Positions 22,960-34,916 of a stretch of 64,000 bases of DNA are shown in pieces. The translations under genes and the position numbers were made by a program. Origin of the DNA: Mangifera indica (taxonomy: Eukaryota; Streptophyta; Magnoliopsida; Sapindales; Anacardiaceae); the NCBI RefSeq assembly GCF_011075055.1, contig NC_058152.1, positions 4,650,001 through 4,714,000 on the forward strand, read 5' to 3'. The notes beneath the pieces are model-generated. The model made no database searches and was not told the origin of the DNA. It saw only the letters and a program-made list of their open reading frames with translations. Each line of letters opens with the position of its first letter. The stretch's first letter is position 1.

Positions 22960-24597
22960 CTACCTAATCTTGTTTCTTACTATTATAACGCGTTTTTATC
23001 CAATCGGCTCCACACATAAGCTATTGACTGTTTCTAACGATAGAAATGACCTATACGTGTCAATCACTTTACTACCTGTACTAAATGCACTCTTTGAAGC
23101 CACTGTTGTAATAAGAATTACTAAGATATCGACTGTCATTTATGAAAGTACTTTATACTTATATTGATTATCCCTCCACTAGTGAAACACATTAAAGTCG
23201 TTTGAGTTGACATCATCAGGTATCTCAACACTACGTTCTTCCATATACATTTCTAACTCAGACTTTATGGTTTCTTTTGAGTATGTTTTCTCTTTATAAT
23301 CCTTCAAATGCAGCAAACTATATCCAAGACTATAATGTTTACTCTCTGAATATCAAGAGCTTGATGATTTACCTATAAATTAAATGTTAAAACTTATGAT
23401 ATGTTATAAAGTTTCATTTAATGACAATAATCTAATGTATCTTATGTATTTGATGGTGCTTGTTGGGTCCTTAGCTAATATTGTGAATGTGCAAATACAG
23501 TTAATGAATTTCCTGATAATAACATGTCAACGTATTCTTTGTATAATTTTTCTAACATTCTTTTGATATTCTCTATCTCCACAAGGACACTTTATTCACC
23601 ATATAAAACGGGAAATGCCAAAGTAATCATAAAAAACTTTATCCTGAAATCATCACAAGTCAAACTAATTAGTTAGAAACATGTTCTTTATATACATATA
23701 TATTATAAGAAACTCAATCAATTGTAAATTAATTACCAAGGATCCATGATGTTAGCAATCGCCATAAGAAAATTTGCGCTCTACTTGATAAACCCTAATG
23801 CAATCAACTTTTACTTATTTCCTTCCAACTTTTTCATAAAGAGGTTGTAGAACATGACAAAAATTAATGAAGTCAAGGTGTTCAACTATATTAAATGGCA
23901 ATTCAGATATCATAACCAAATGAGCTAAGACCTCTCGAACTTGAAACACCAACACCATAATCATTGCATTAGTTAATAAAATTAATTTCATAGTAACAAT
24001 AAACGTTATTAATTGAACTTAAACTGACCTTGGGATGCTCATAATTCGTTTTTGTTTTCACCACAATTAGAGTAGGTACCCTTAAGGTTGAACGCTCAAA
24101 ACCCAAGATAGTTTGTCCTCCTACGACTAAATCCTTCCCTATCGCTTTCTTCCTTTCAACACATTGACCCATATGTTATGTCAAATGGGGAGTAGCCTTG
24201 GTCTTTTATAATTTCATCTTTTTCTTACAATATTTGCATACTATATATGTACCATTTCCAATAGTAACAAACATATCTTTTAGAAAATACTTCCAAACAG
24301 TTGATGTTTTCCTCCTCTTATTAGATGGAAAAACAGAATGTAGTGCTTCTATTTGTCTTTCAGTACATTTAGTTGTTTCGGTTTCTTCACTTGAAGCTGA
24401 GACATCAAAATCTCCTATTATAGCCAAATCAATATCCACATCATCAATTCCAACCATTTCAATAGGTATAGGTGCTTCAATTTGCATCGATTTTCTCTTA
24501 ATAGATGCACATACAGAATGAGCAATCGTGCTAGCAGTAGATGCTTACAATGAAGCTCGACTTGTTCCAGATGGTTCCACTCTTCTTGACGTCATAT
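22960..24597 (-). pseudogene. hAT transposase relic, arm A
   Basis: The minus strand starts MTSRRVEPSGTSRASL and then meets a stop. It continues through MVGIDDVDIDLAIIGDFDVS to a BED-type zinc-finger segment, with KRRKTSTVWKYF followed by the Cys pair of VCKYCKKK. Then comes the MGQCVERKKAIGKDLVVGGQ region, typical of Ac-like hAT proteins that follow the BED finger with a TILSFE-like block. The C-terminal dimerisation region is recognisable only in broken frames near 23000-23110. The central RNase H-like catalytic domain is missing, so the protein would be inactive even without the stops. Confidence 0.75.
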
Positions 24598-25346
24598 TTT
24601 ATATCATGATCACATTTAAACGATTAGTTGTAAATGTAACTAAAATAAATAAAATATATATAAAATATAGAAATTACAACAATGAAGGAAAAATAGTAAA
24701 AGTATAACTTGGACAGTTAAAGGAAAAATAGTAAAACAAAGAGTTTTATTAGGTATTTTTAACTATTATCATTATTTTTAAATCAAAAAGTATTTTCATG
24801 TCAGTTTTCTATCTTTGATCCCTTTGACTCTATCCATGCCTAAGACCTAACATACAAGTCAATGGTTGAGATTCTTTTTCTTCCCTTATATTACTTTACT
24901 AATCAATGAACTAAACTCAGTCTTCTCAACCTTGAATTGAATATTTTAGATTTCAAATTGATATTAAACTAACTCTTATTTGAATTAGACCCCAAGGGTT
25001 TCACTAGTTTGATTTTTCTATCATGTGAAAAATTTATACTAACTTGAAACTAAATAATGAAGTGTTATAATAATTACTTGATACAATGATTATAGGTCTA
25101 ATCATTATCCAAAGGTTTACAAATTTGACAAAATCAAACAAGATTACAAGAAATTTAAAAAAAAAATCAAACCTTTTTATTTAACCCCATCATTATCCTA
25201 GTATTACCCTATATGATAAAATTTGATCGAATTTCTAATCATTAAAAACAAAAAAAACCCTCTTATCTAAACAATACAATTTCTTGTAACTGTAACAATT
25301 TCTGTTTTAAATTCTTTATTGTTCTCAGATGTTTTTGTTTGGACTT

Positions 25347-25969
25347 TGTTAGGTACCTGATGTCGAATATCTGGTAAGCGGCTCGGGTTGGCTTTGATGT
25401 GGTATTCGGCTGTCACAACAATCAGACTATAGTGGATACGAGAGTAATGTAACCGTGAATGTTGCATGAAATAGTGTAGTGAACAATAGACAAATTGATG
25501 TTTCAGAATGTTTCCTTAATATTGAGATAAAATAGCAGCCAACGAAATCACGAGTGCTCTGTTTCTCTTACAACCAGTTTAACAATAAAGATAGAAAATC
25601 AAGAAACTAAATACTAAAGAAACTCAAGCTCTGGACTGAAGGAACTCCAGCTCAGGCCTCCATCACCAGCATTTGAGAGGCTGGGTCTCTCCCTTACTGC
25701 GTATTCTTCTATTTTCTTCCTTCTCCCCTTTTCTTTCTTTCCCACGGTTATTATACCCACCTCCTTCTTGCAGTGCCTCCTCCATTCTTATGATGTCACC
25801 TCATCTATGAATACCCCTGTGGTCCCCTCTGTTAGTTGTGGGCCTGTTGTGCATAATGTTAGCATATGGCTTTTTGTTGCATGTTCCTTTACCTTACTGC
25901 CATGTGTCTTAAGAGACATTTTCTTCCTTTGATTTTTCTTCCTGCAAGAGTGATATATGAGTTCTAACA
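25347..25969 (-). mobile_element. Solo LTR inside hAT arm A with GACTT target duplication
   Basis: A 623-bp segment begins TGTTAGGTACCTG and ends GAGTTCTAACA, with the TGTTAG/CTAACA inverted tips of an LTR. It is flanked by the 5-bp direct repeat GACTT (25342-25346 and 25970-25974). Arm B has the uninterrupted sequence at the matching place (…AAAGTCCAAAC… near 28645-28655), so it serves as the pre-insertion site. Orientation is not certain. Confidence 0.88.
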
Positions 25970-27300
25970 GACTTTCTTGCCTTATGTACTAGTTATGAAT
26001 TTTATGCATACAAACCTATTCTGTCAATATCTAAATTTTCTATGCTCAGTTACATATTTTTGTTTGTTGGGGGAATTCAAAAATGTATGTTATCTATTCT
26101 ATAATCATGATTATAGAATATATCTTTAGGCTAAAAAAAAAAAGAATATATTTTTAGGTGAATCTAAAAAAAGTCTTCTTAAATGATGTATCATGGAAGA
26201 TTTAATCAAGAGTTAGGATCCTCTTCATAATACTAATGCCTCCAAGGGAGAAGAAAAATCAGTTTTCACTTGTATATTCTGTTTGATATACAGAACGCAT
26301 TGTTTCATTTTTTTCAAAATAAATGGAATCATGCAATGGATTGTAATGATAATTTTAATGCATTTTCTTTCTTTTGTACCTGTAAAACTACTCTTCTATT
26401 CAGTTTGAATCACTAAATTTATATGCTCATATTAATTAGGATAAGACTCAATTTCTTCTTTCAATTGGCGATCTCCTGGGACAGAATATTGAACCTGTGA
26501 TTCTAGATGAAAATTTTATGTGTGACTTTTCATCCTATATTTCAGAATATTGATACAATTGAAAACTAGATGCAAGACAAAATAGATCGAAAAACTGGAA
26601 AAACTAAGCACATCACCAACAAAAAAAAAATTGAATCAAACCAATTTCAAAATGCAAAGGTATAAAACGAAATCCACCATGGCAAGCCAACAACACAAAT
26701 AAGGAAGTTTGATAAAACCCTTAATTCAGAAACCCTAATTTCAAAGTTAGGATTCAATCAATTTAAGGCAAAAATTAACAAATTAAAAGTGAAAAAATGG
26801 AAAAACACAAACCTGAAATATATTTGTGTCATCGACATCGTCGTCATCGTCAAACCTCTCGTCGTCGAAATCCTGATCACTGGACAAATCTTTTATTGGC
26901 ACATGAGAACACTTGAATTAAACCGTTTCACCCTGAGAAATCTTTGTCAATGGATGGAGAAAATAGGCCAGAACTTAAGATCGAGGAGGGTTGTACTTTG
27001 GAACTAGAACTAGAGAGCGACTGTACATACTTAGAGGAGAGATCCGTAACTGAAACAAAAACAAATGAAGAAAGCAATTAAATTTCATTCACTTTTCATT
27101 CAACCAAAAACGACACCGTTTTTGGTTAAATATGACTCGGCTTACGAGTGAAGTCAAGCTACTCTGCTCATGTGCCGAATCGAGCTGCTCGACTCACGAG
27201 CCTAGTCGAGCTGTTTGGCTTACAGTTCAGACTTGGGCTCGAGCTCGATTTTCTTGAATACTACAGCATGGGCTCAGGCTCGGGTTCGGGTTCGTTAATA

Positions 27301-27350
27301 CTTAAAACAACTTTTTTTTTGGGCCAACTAAATTTTCCACCCAAGGTTTA
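27301..27350. other. 50-bp hinge with a MULE terminal-repeat remnant
   Basis: The short sequence between the two hAT arms contains GGGCCAACTAAATTTTCC followed by ACCCAAGG. It closely resembles the tip of the fold-back MULE family seen at 60689 and elsewhere in the window. The rest of that MULE is absent. Confidence 0.6.
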
Positions 27351-27609
27351 ATATAAGGGTGGATTCAAATCGAGCCTGAGCTCGAGCTACAGTGTTCAAG
27401 GAAACCGAGCTCAAGCCTGAGTCTGAACTGTAAGCCGAGCAGTTCAACTAGGCTCGCGAGCCAAGTCTTATTTAACCAAAAGCGGTGTCGTTTTTGGTTA
27501 AATGAAAAGTGAATGAAATTTAATTGCTTCATTCACTTGTTTTTGTTTTTGTTTTTGTTTTAGTCGCGCATCTCTCCTCCAAGTATGTGCAACTGCTCTC
27601 CAGTTCCAG

Positions 27610-27797
27610 TTCCAAAGTACAACCTTCCTCAATCTTAAGTTCCAACCTATTTTCTCGGTCCATCGACAGGGATTTCTCAGGGTGAAACGGTTCAATTCAA
27701 GTGTTCTCACGTGCCAATAAAAGATTTGTCCAGTGATCGAGATTTCGACGTTGAGAGGTTTGACGATGACGACAATGTCGACGACACAAATATATTT
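27610..27797 (+). other. Exon-like acidic reading frame conserved in both hAT arms
   Basis: An open plus-strand stretch in arm B reads GISQGETVQFKCSHVPIKDL and then SSDRDFDVERFDDDDNVDD TNIFQ, ending at a CAG|GTTTGTG splice-donor-like site (27797-27805). Arm A has the same frame on the minus strand (about 26820-26905), with SSDQDFDDERFDDDDDVDD and the same donor. It lies well outside the transposase. It may be the first exon of the transposase transcript or a captured host exon. I do not recognise the protein. Confidence 0.4.
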
Positions 27798-29389
27798 CAG
27801 GTTTGTGTTTTTCCATTTTTTTTCACTTTTAATTTGTTAATTTTTGCCTTAAATTGATTAAACCCTAACTTTGGAATTATGGTTTCTGAATTGAGGGTTT
27901 TATCAAACTTCTTTATTTGTGTTGTTGGCTTGCTATGGTGGATTTCGTTTTATGCCTTTGCATTTTGAAATTGGTTTGATTCAATTTTTTTTTGTTGGTG
28001 ATGTGCTTAGTTTTTTCAGGTTTTCAATCTATTTTGTCTTGCATCTAATTGTCAATTATATCAATATTCTGAAATATAAGTTGAGAGGTCATACATAAAA
28101 TTTTTATCTGGAATCACAGATCCAATATTCTGTCTCAGGAGATCACCAATTGAAAGAAGAAATTGAGTTTTATCTTAATTAATATGAGCATGTAAATTTA
28201 GTGACTCAAACTGAATAGAAGAGTAGTTTTACAGATACAAAAGAAAGAAAATGCATTAAAATTATCATCACAATCCATTGTATGATTTCATTCATTTTGA
28301 AAAAAATGAAACAATGTGTTCTGTCGATCAAACAGAATATACAAGTGAAAACTGATTTTTCTTCTCCCTTGGAGGCATTAGTATTATGAAGATGATCCCA
28401 ACTCTTGATTAAATCTTCCATGATACATCATTTAAGAAGACTTTTTTTATATTCACCTAAAGATATATTCTTTTTTTTTTTTGCCTAAAGATATATTTTA
28501 TAATCATGATTGTAGAATAGATAACATACATTTCCGAATTCCCTCAACAAACAAAAATATGTAACTGAGCATAGAAAATTTAGATATTGACAGAATAAGT
28601 CTATATGCGTAAAATTCATAACTAGTACACAAGGCAAAGAAAGTCCAAACAAAACCATCTGAGAGCAATAAGGAACTTAAAACAGAAATTGTTATAATTA
28701 CAAGAAATTGTATTGTTTAGATAAGAGTATTTTTTTTTTGTTTTTAATGATTGGGAATCTGATCAAATTTTATCATAGAGGGTAATACTGGGGTAGTGAT
28801 GGGGTTAAATAAAAAGGTTTGATTTTTTTTTTTAAATTTCTTGGAATCTTGTTCAATTTTGTCAAATTTGTAAATCTTTGGATAATGATTGTTCCTATAA
28901 TCATTGTATCAAGTAACTATTATAACACTTCATTATTTACTTCCAAGTTAATTAGTATAAATTTTTCACATGATAGAAAAATCATGCTAGTGAAACCCTT
29001 AGAGTCTAATTCAAATAAGAGTTTCTTTAATATCAATTTGAAATCTAAAATATTCAATTCAAGGCCGAGAAGACTGAGTTTAGTTCATTGATTAGTAAAG
29101 TAATATAAGGGAAGAAAAAAAATCTGAAGCATTGACTTGTATGTTAGGTTTTAGGCATGGATGGAGTCAAAGGGATCAAAGATAGAAAACTGATATGAAA
29201 ATACTTTTTGATTTAAAAATAATGATAATAGTTAAAAATACCTGATAGGACTTTTTGTTTTATTATTTTTCTTTTAACTGTCCAAGTTATATTTTTACTA
29301 TTTTTCCTTCGTTGTTGTAATTTCTATATTCTATATATATTTTAATTACATTTACAACGAACCGTTTAAATGTGATTGTAATGTAGAAT

Positions 29390-31066
29390 ATGAGGTCAAG
29401 AAGAGTAGAACCATATAGAGCAAGTCGAGTTTCATCGCAAGCATCTACTGCTAACACGATGACTCCTTCTGTATGTGCATCCATTAAGAGAAAATCAGTA
29501 CAAATTGAAGTACCTATACTTTCTTAAATGGTTGGAGTTGATAATGTTGATATTGATTTGGCTACAATAGGAGATTTTGATGTCTCAACTTCAAGTAAAG
29601 AAGTCGAAGCAACTAAATGTACTAAAAGACAAACAGAAGCACCACATTCTATTATTTCATCTAATAAAAGGAGGAAAACATCAATTTTTTTGGAGTATTT
29701 TTCAAAAGATATGTTTGTTATTATTGGAGATGCTACATATGCGGTATGCAAGTACTGCCAGAAAAGATGAAATTGCAAAAGACCAAGGCTACTCCCCATT
29801 TGACACCACATATGGGTCAATGTGTTGAAAGGAAGAAAGCAATGGGGAAAGACTTAGTCGTGGGGGTACAAACTATCTTAAGTTTTGAGCGTTCACCCTT
29901 AGGGTTACCTACTCCAACTGTGGTGAAAACAAAGACGAATTATGAGCATCCCAAGGTTATTTTGAGTTCAATTAAGAACGTTTATTGTTACTATGAAATT
30001 GTTATGAAATTAATTGTATTAACTAATGCAATGATTATGGTGTTGGTGTTTCAGATTCAAGAGGTCTTAACTCACTTGGTTATGATATCTGAATTGTCGT
30101 TTAATATAGTTAAGCACCCCAACTTCATTAATTTTTGTCACGTTCTGCAACCTCTTTATGAAAAAGTTAGAAGGAAACAAGTAAAAGTTGATTGTATTAG
30201 GGCTTATCAAGCAAAGCATGAATTTACTTATGGCGATTGCTAGCATCATAGATCTCAGGTAATTAATTTACAATTGATTGGGTTTATTATAATATATATG
30301 TATATAAAGAACATGTTTCTAACTAATTAGTTTGGCTTATGATGATTTCAGGATAAAGTTTCTTAGAATTACTTTGACATTTTCCATTTTATATGGTAAA
30401 GAAAATGCCCCTGTGGAGATAGAATATATCAAAAGAATGTTAGAAAAATTATACAAAGAAAACGTTGACATGTTATCATCAAAAAATTCATCAACTGTAT
30501 TTGCACATTCACAACATCAGCTAAGGACCCAACAAGCACCATCAAATACATTAGGTACATTAGATTATTGTCATTAAATGAAACTTTATAACATATCATA
30601 GGTTTTAACATTTAATTTGTAGGTAAATCATCAAGCTTTCGATATTCAGAGAGTAGACATTATGGTCCTAAATATAGTTGGCTATATTTAAAGGATCATA
30701 AAGAGAAAACATACTCAGAAGAAACCATGAAGTCTGAGTTAGAAATGTATCTGGAAGAACATAGTGTTGAGATATCTGATGATGTCAACTCAGGCGACTT
30801 TAATGTGCTTCACTGGTGGAGGGACAATCAATATAAGTATAAAGTACTTTTATAAATGACAGTCGATATCTTAGCAATTCCTATTACAACAGTGGCTTCG
30901 GAGAGTGCATTTAGTGCAGATAGTAAAGTGATTGACAAGTATAGGTCATCTCTATCGTCAGAAACAATCAATATATTTATGTGTGGAGCCGGTTGGATGA
31001 GAACGCGTTATAATAGTAAGAAACAAGATGAGGTAGTCAATTACTTATCACAACTGTATGATCTTT
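29390..31066 (+). pseudogene. hAT transposase relic, arm B
   Basis: The start MRSRRVEPYRASRVSSQAST runs to a TAA at 29525-29527, where arm A has GAA. The frame goes on as MVGVDNVDIDLATIGDFDVS, NKRRKTSIFLEYF and the BED-finger VCKYCQKR. A shift then leads into MGQCVERKKAMGKDLVVG. A segment near 30332-30555 (FRIKFLRITLTFSILYGKE) matches the region before the dimerisation domain. Sequence at 30625-31066 carries the hAT C-terminal dimerisation signature (WWRDNQYKY, then ILAIPITTVASESAFSADSK and IDKYRSSLSSETI). The catalytic core between these is missing. At least one stop and several frame changes make it inactive. Confidence 0.85.
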
Positions 31067-33303
31067 AAATTGATTTTTCATTTAATTGTTGACAATATGA
31101 TTAATAACTTTCATTCATTTTTAATTTCTTGAAGATGGAAGGTGAAAACGAGATTGCTGAGCTTATCTTGCTAGATAAATAAAGATATAAGGTAACATAT
31201 TGTTTAATAGTATTTAATTCTTAATTGTTGTTGTCTTTATAATGTTTAATAGTTGAGTAACTTTATGGATGTATGTGACCTTTTTTTATCTTAATAAAAT
31301 CTGGTTGGATTTAATAACATTTATGAACTTTTTTACACCTATATTGTTAGTTAGACAAACACTTTTTGTCTATTCAAACAGAGCAAAGATAAAAAAATAA
31401 CGCAAGTAAAAGAAGACAAGACAAGAGTGATACTATATTGGGTTTATTAGGGGAAACCCTTAACGCTTCCTTGAAGTAAATGACCCCCATCAGATTATTG
31501 ATATAATTTTGAAATGCTATTATTATACTTTAACGGTGGAGAAAACTTTCATTTTTAAATATTAAAAATGTTTAGATTATTGATTCAAAATTTGTTTTGA
31601 TTTGTTTGAATTGTTGAATGGTATGATAATCTTGAATATATTTTTATTTGTATCTTTTTCTTATTTGGTTGTCTTGATTTGTAGATTATTTAATTTAAAT
31701 CGGGTTTAAAATGTTTGAATTGTCGAATGGCATGATGATCTTGGATATATTTTTTCTTTGTATCTTTTCCTTATTTGGTTGTCTTGATTTGTAGATTATG
31801 TTATGTCTAAGAATTCTTTAATAATAACATAGGAAACATAAAGAAAAATATGGGAAGCAGTGGACATCAAGATTAGGCATTTGATACACAAGATGAGAAA
31901 ATTAAAATTCAGATGACTGATTGAACCATTTTTCAAAACTATTTATAAATTTCTATTCTCTTTTGAATAAATAATGGATTTTGAGGTAAAACAGTGTACA
32001 TATAAAATAGTGTATGCCTGGGGTCATGAAGTATATATAAAACTATTTACTAGTAATCAAACTTTGAAGATGTAGAACTCAAAGGAAAAGCAAAAACTAT
32101 GAATGGATTCTGCAAAATACAAGTAGGTGCCTCCCAAACCCTTGGCTACATCAAATTCCTTTTTTTTTAAACCAAAATATTGCACAATACAACAGTGAAT
32201 AATTGAATTCACCGGGGTAAACAATACATATGGGGTATTAGTTCTTTTTTTAGGAGAGAGGATATGAGATTTCAAAATACCCAAGTGAGATGTCAAAGAA
32301 CTAAACCAAAAGTTGCTTTCTTCTGAACAAATGCTAAACTGCCACAATTTGAACTCATATAATATCTCCAGATCACTGCTGCATCAGGTCTAAAAATTAA
32401 TAAAAATAGAAGTAAATGTGTCTGGGTGTGAGCATGATATAGAGTAAGAACTTCAATGGTTATAGTAGATTTGACAAAAAAAAAAGGAAACTCACCTTAA
32501 GAGTTCCCATATTTTTCTTTATGCTTCATATGCTTTAGTGTGAACTTGAAGATTATTGCTTAAGATTAAGTCCCATATAGTTTTGAGTTTTCGGATTTTT
32601 AGTCCACTGATTACCATATTGTGATATCATTCAAAAGTGAGTTTGACTTCTTGATTTAGAGATGATGCAGGATCTAATAAACTGAAAATGTTGTTGTCTT
32701 CCCCAAGGGTGCTTACTAAAGATTTGTGAGATCAAAACTCCGGGACAAAAAACATAAATGTTAGCAGCTATAGATCTCTTGTAGTCATTGATGGAGGGGA
32801 ATTTGTTAGAAGCAGCCCAAATTTTATACTAAACCACAATTGACAAACAAGAATGGAAGTTACAGGGATTGATTATCTGCTGAATTAGTTTTGTGTTTCT
32901 TTCTGAAAATATTTAAAATATATAAATAAATTGATTTACAAACAATGAAAATGCATTAAGTGATGTTTAAACGAAAATAACATTTTGAAACTGTGATCTT
33001 GTGAACTTTAAGCTTTTAGGCTCAGCTCGTTAAGCATAATCGAGTCTAGCTCAATAGCTCAGATCATTAAACATATTCGATCTCAACTTGTTAAAGGCTC
33101 GCGAATAGCTCGACTAGTTACGTATTCAGAGCCAGACTCATGAAATGCTCACAAATAACTCGTGAGCCAATGAGCTCGAATACGAGTTGCCTTTTCATTA
33201 CACTCAACGAGCTCGAGCCGTGGTTCGAGCTCGAATGAACAGTTATCGAGCTAATATTGAGTTTGCTGTGTTTGAGCTTGACTCGGCTCAAATCTACCCC
33301 TAC

Positions 33304-33429
33304 CAAGAATCATGGCAAACACTTCTTGGAACAATGTTTTTGTTAGATGCAATATGAATAGCTTCTAACACCTTTTAAACTCTTGAGCCATCAATTACCT
33401 ATTGAAGGAAAGTTTAGGGAGGTGAATAG
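33304..33429. other. Junction between hAT arm B and the gypsy element
   Basis: This is a short non-coding stretch. It might include the end of a gypsy leader, but no LTR or PBS is recognisable. Confidence 0.4.
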
Positions 33430-34598
33430 TAACATGCAAGATGTAAACTAGCATTTGGGAGGAGTTGAAGAGGGGATGGAAACTATAAAGGACTACCTAC
33501 ATGAACTAAAGGAACTCTTGGTGGTTAAAGAAGAAGTCAGACCATCTGACAAAGGGAATGCACCGATGGAACCTCAACCACCACTTACACCCATGTCTCC
33601 AATAGTTGAGGAATCTGAGCAAATCGCAGATGAAAGGGAGTGGAAAGATGAAGTTGCTAAAAATGCAAGGATTGCTCGATAGGAAGTGATACATCGACAT
33701 CTAGAGTTGTCAATGTTTATAGGGAAGGACTCGATGGGATGGATATTCCAAGTGAAACAATATTTCTCTGTTAACCGCATTATAGAACATGAAAAACTCG
33801 TTGATGCCACAATATGTATGGATAGCAAAACACTTCGATGGTTTCAGTGGAATGAGTCACAATAACCCTTTGTCTACTAAACAAAATTGAAAAGAGAAAT
33901 GTTATGTTAATTTGAGCCAGTATTAGAAGGATCCTTGTACAAAGACCTTATGGTGTCAAGGCAAACAGGATCTGTGGAGGATTTTCATAATGAATTCGAA
34001 TCTCTATCGATGTCATTATCAGAAGCTTTAGAGGAGGTTTTGATGTCAGCATTCATAAACAAACTTAAGATAGAGGTAAGGGTGGAGGTCAAGTTATTCA
34101 GACTAAAGACGTTGAAAGAAGTCATGCTTAGAGCTCAAGAGATTATAGAGAAGAATGCAGTAATCGACTCTGACCAGACACATTATACCCACCAAAATCA
34201 GAGGATCCAATACCCTACCTAAACCAACCACATACAAGCCACATCCTTACCTGGCCTAACAGTCCATTGATCCATTTCCATAGCGTAATCACATAGCCCC
34301 ATTGTGCATTCAAGCCAACCCAACAACAGACCTAACCTTCTTTACCATAACTTGGCCCAATCAAACCCAACCCTCCCATAATCTAAATACCCAGACCCAT
34401 CGCCTTTCCACCCTTATACGCTTAGCCTCACCTTCGACAAACCAACCTAATAGCTCAAGTACCACCATTTCATAGCCACGCTGGGACAAAAATTTTAGAC
34501 ACTTTTTAGATGAGAAATTTCGATCAAAGCTTAAGAAAGGATTATGCTTCGGCTGTGATGAGAGGTATTTCCTAAGGCACAAATGTCGCCACCGCTAA

Positions 34599-34916
34599 TT
34601 GAGAGTGATGATAGTTTCTGAGGAGCCAAAGGAGGAAGAAGGAGAAATTGAAGGCTTAGAAGAAGACACAGAGGAGAGGAAAATGGAAGTATCTCTTAAT
34701 GCTAGCTCCATCGTCAGATTAAATACTTCGAAGACCATGAAGTTCACAATTTTAGTAAAAGGGAAGAGTGTTATTATTCTGTTAAATAGTAGAGCAACAT
34801 ACAATTTCATCTCTAAAATGTTGGCAGAGGAATTGAAGCTACCTATTTCTCTAGCGTGTTTTGTCATAACCTTGAGGGATGAGAGGAAAATCCATAGGAA
34901 GGGGCATTACGACTAG
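34599..34916 (+). pseudogene. Gypsy aspartic protease with mutated active site
   Basis: An open 105-codon frame. An acidic lead (EEPKEEEGEIEGLEEDTEE) is followed by the retropepsin core. The usual D-S-G active-site triplet reads N-S-R in ILLNSRATYNFISKML, so the catalytic aspartate is lost although the following ATYNFIS context is preserved. It would normally cleave the Gag-Pol polyprotein. This copy cannot, and its frame is open by chance. Confidence 0.8.

Larger units (their letters stand above)
21438..27300 (-). mobile_element. hAT-type element, arm A of an inverted pair
   Basis: The outer end begins TACGGGTGAATTCGG and is followed by clustered GAGCTC/GAGC subterminal motifs (21445-21640). 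The inner end has similar clusters at 27130-27300, with an eroded terminal repeat. The transposase relic lies on the minus strand (24597-22960). Almost every block has an inverted counterpart in arm B (27351-33303), for example the LKSHILSPKK frame (21744, plus) against 32270 (minus) and CKYC(K/Q)K (24230, minus) against 29750 (plus). Sampled stretches look about 85-90% identical by eye. A solo LTR (25347-25969) is inserted, and about 700 bp present in arm B near 32350-33010 is missing here. No 8-bp target duplication was found. Confidence 0.8.
27351..33303 (+). mobile_element. hAT-type element, arm B of an inverted pair
   Basis: The left end TAAGGGTGGATTCAAATC and the right end, read inward as TAGGGGTAGATTTGAGCC, form terminal inverted repeats typical of plant hAT elements. 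Both are followed by GAGCTCGAGC-rich subterminal clusters (27355-27470 and 33010-33300). The transposase relic is on the plus strand at 29390-31066. The element is colinear, in inverse, with arm A. It keeps about 700 bp (32350-33010) that arm A lost and lacks the arm A solo LTR. The tips also match the 349-bp MITE at 62309. No 8-bp direct repeat flanks it. Confidence 0.83.

Noticed and set aside
24198..24521. 107-codon plus-strand frame
   Set aside because: It is antisense to the arm A hAT transposase BED region; the equivalent antisense frame appears at 29524-29820 in arm B, as expected for a shadow.
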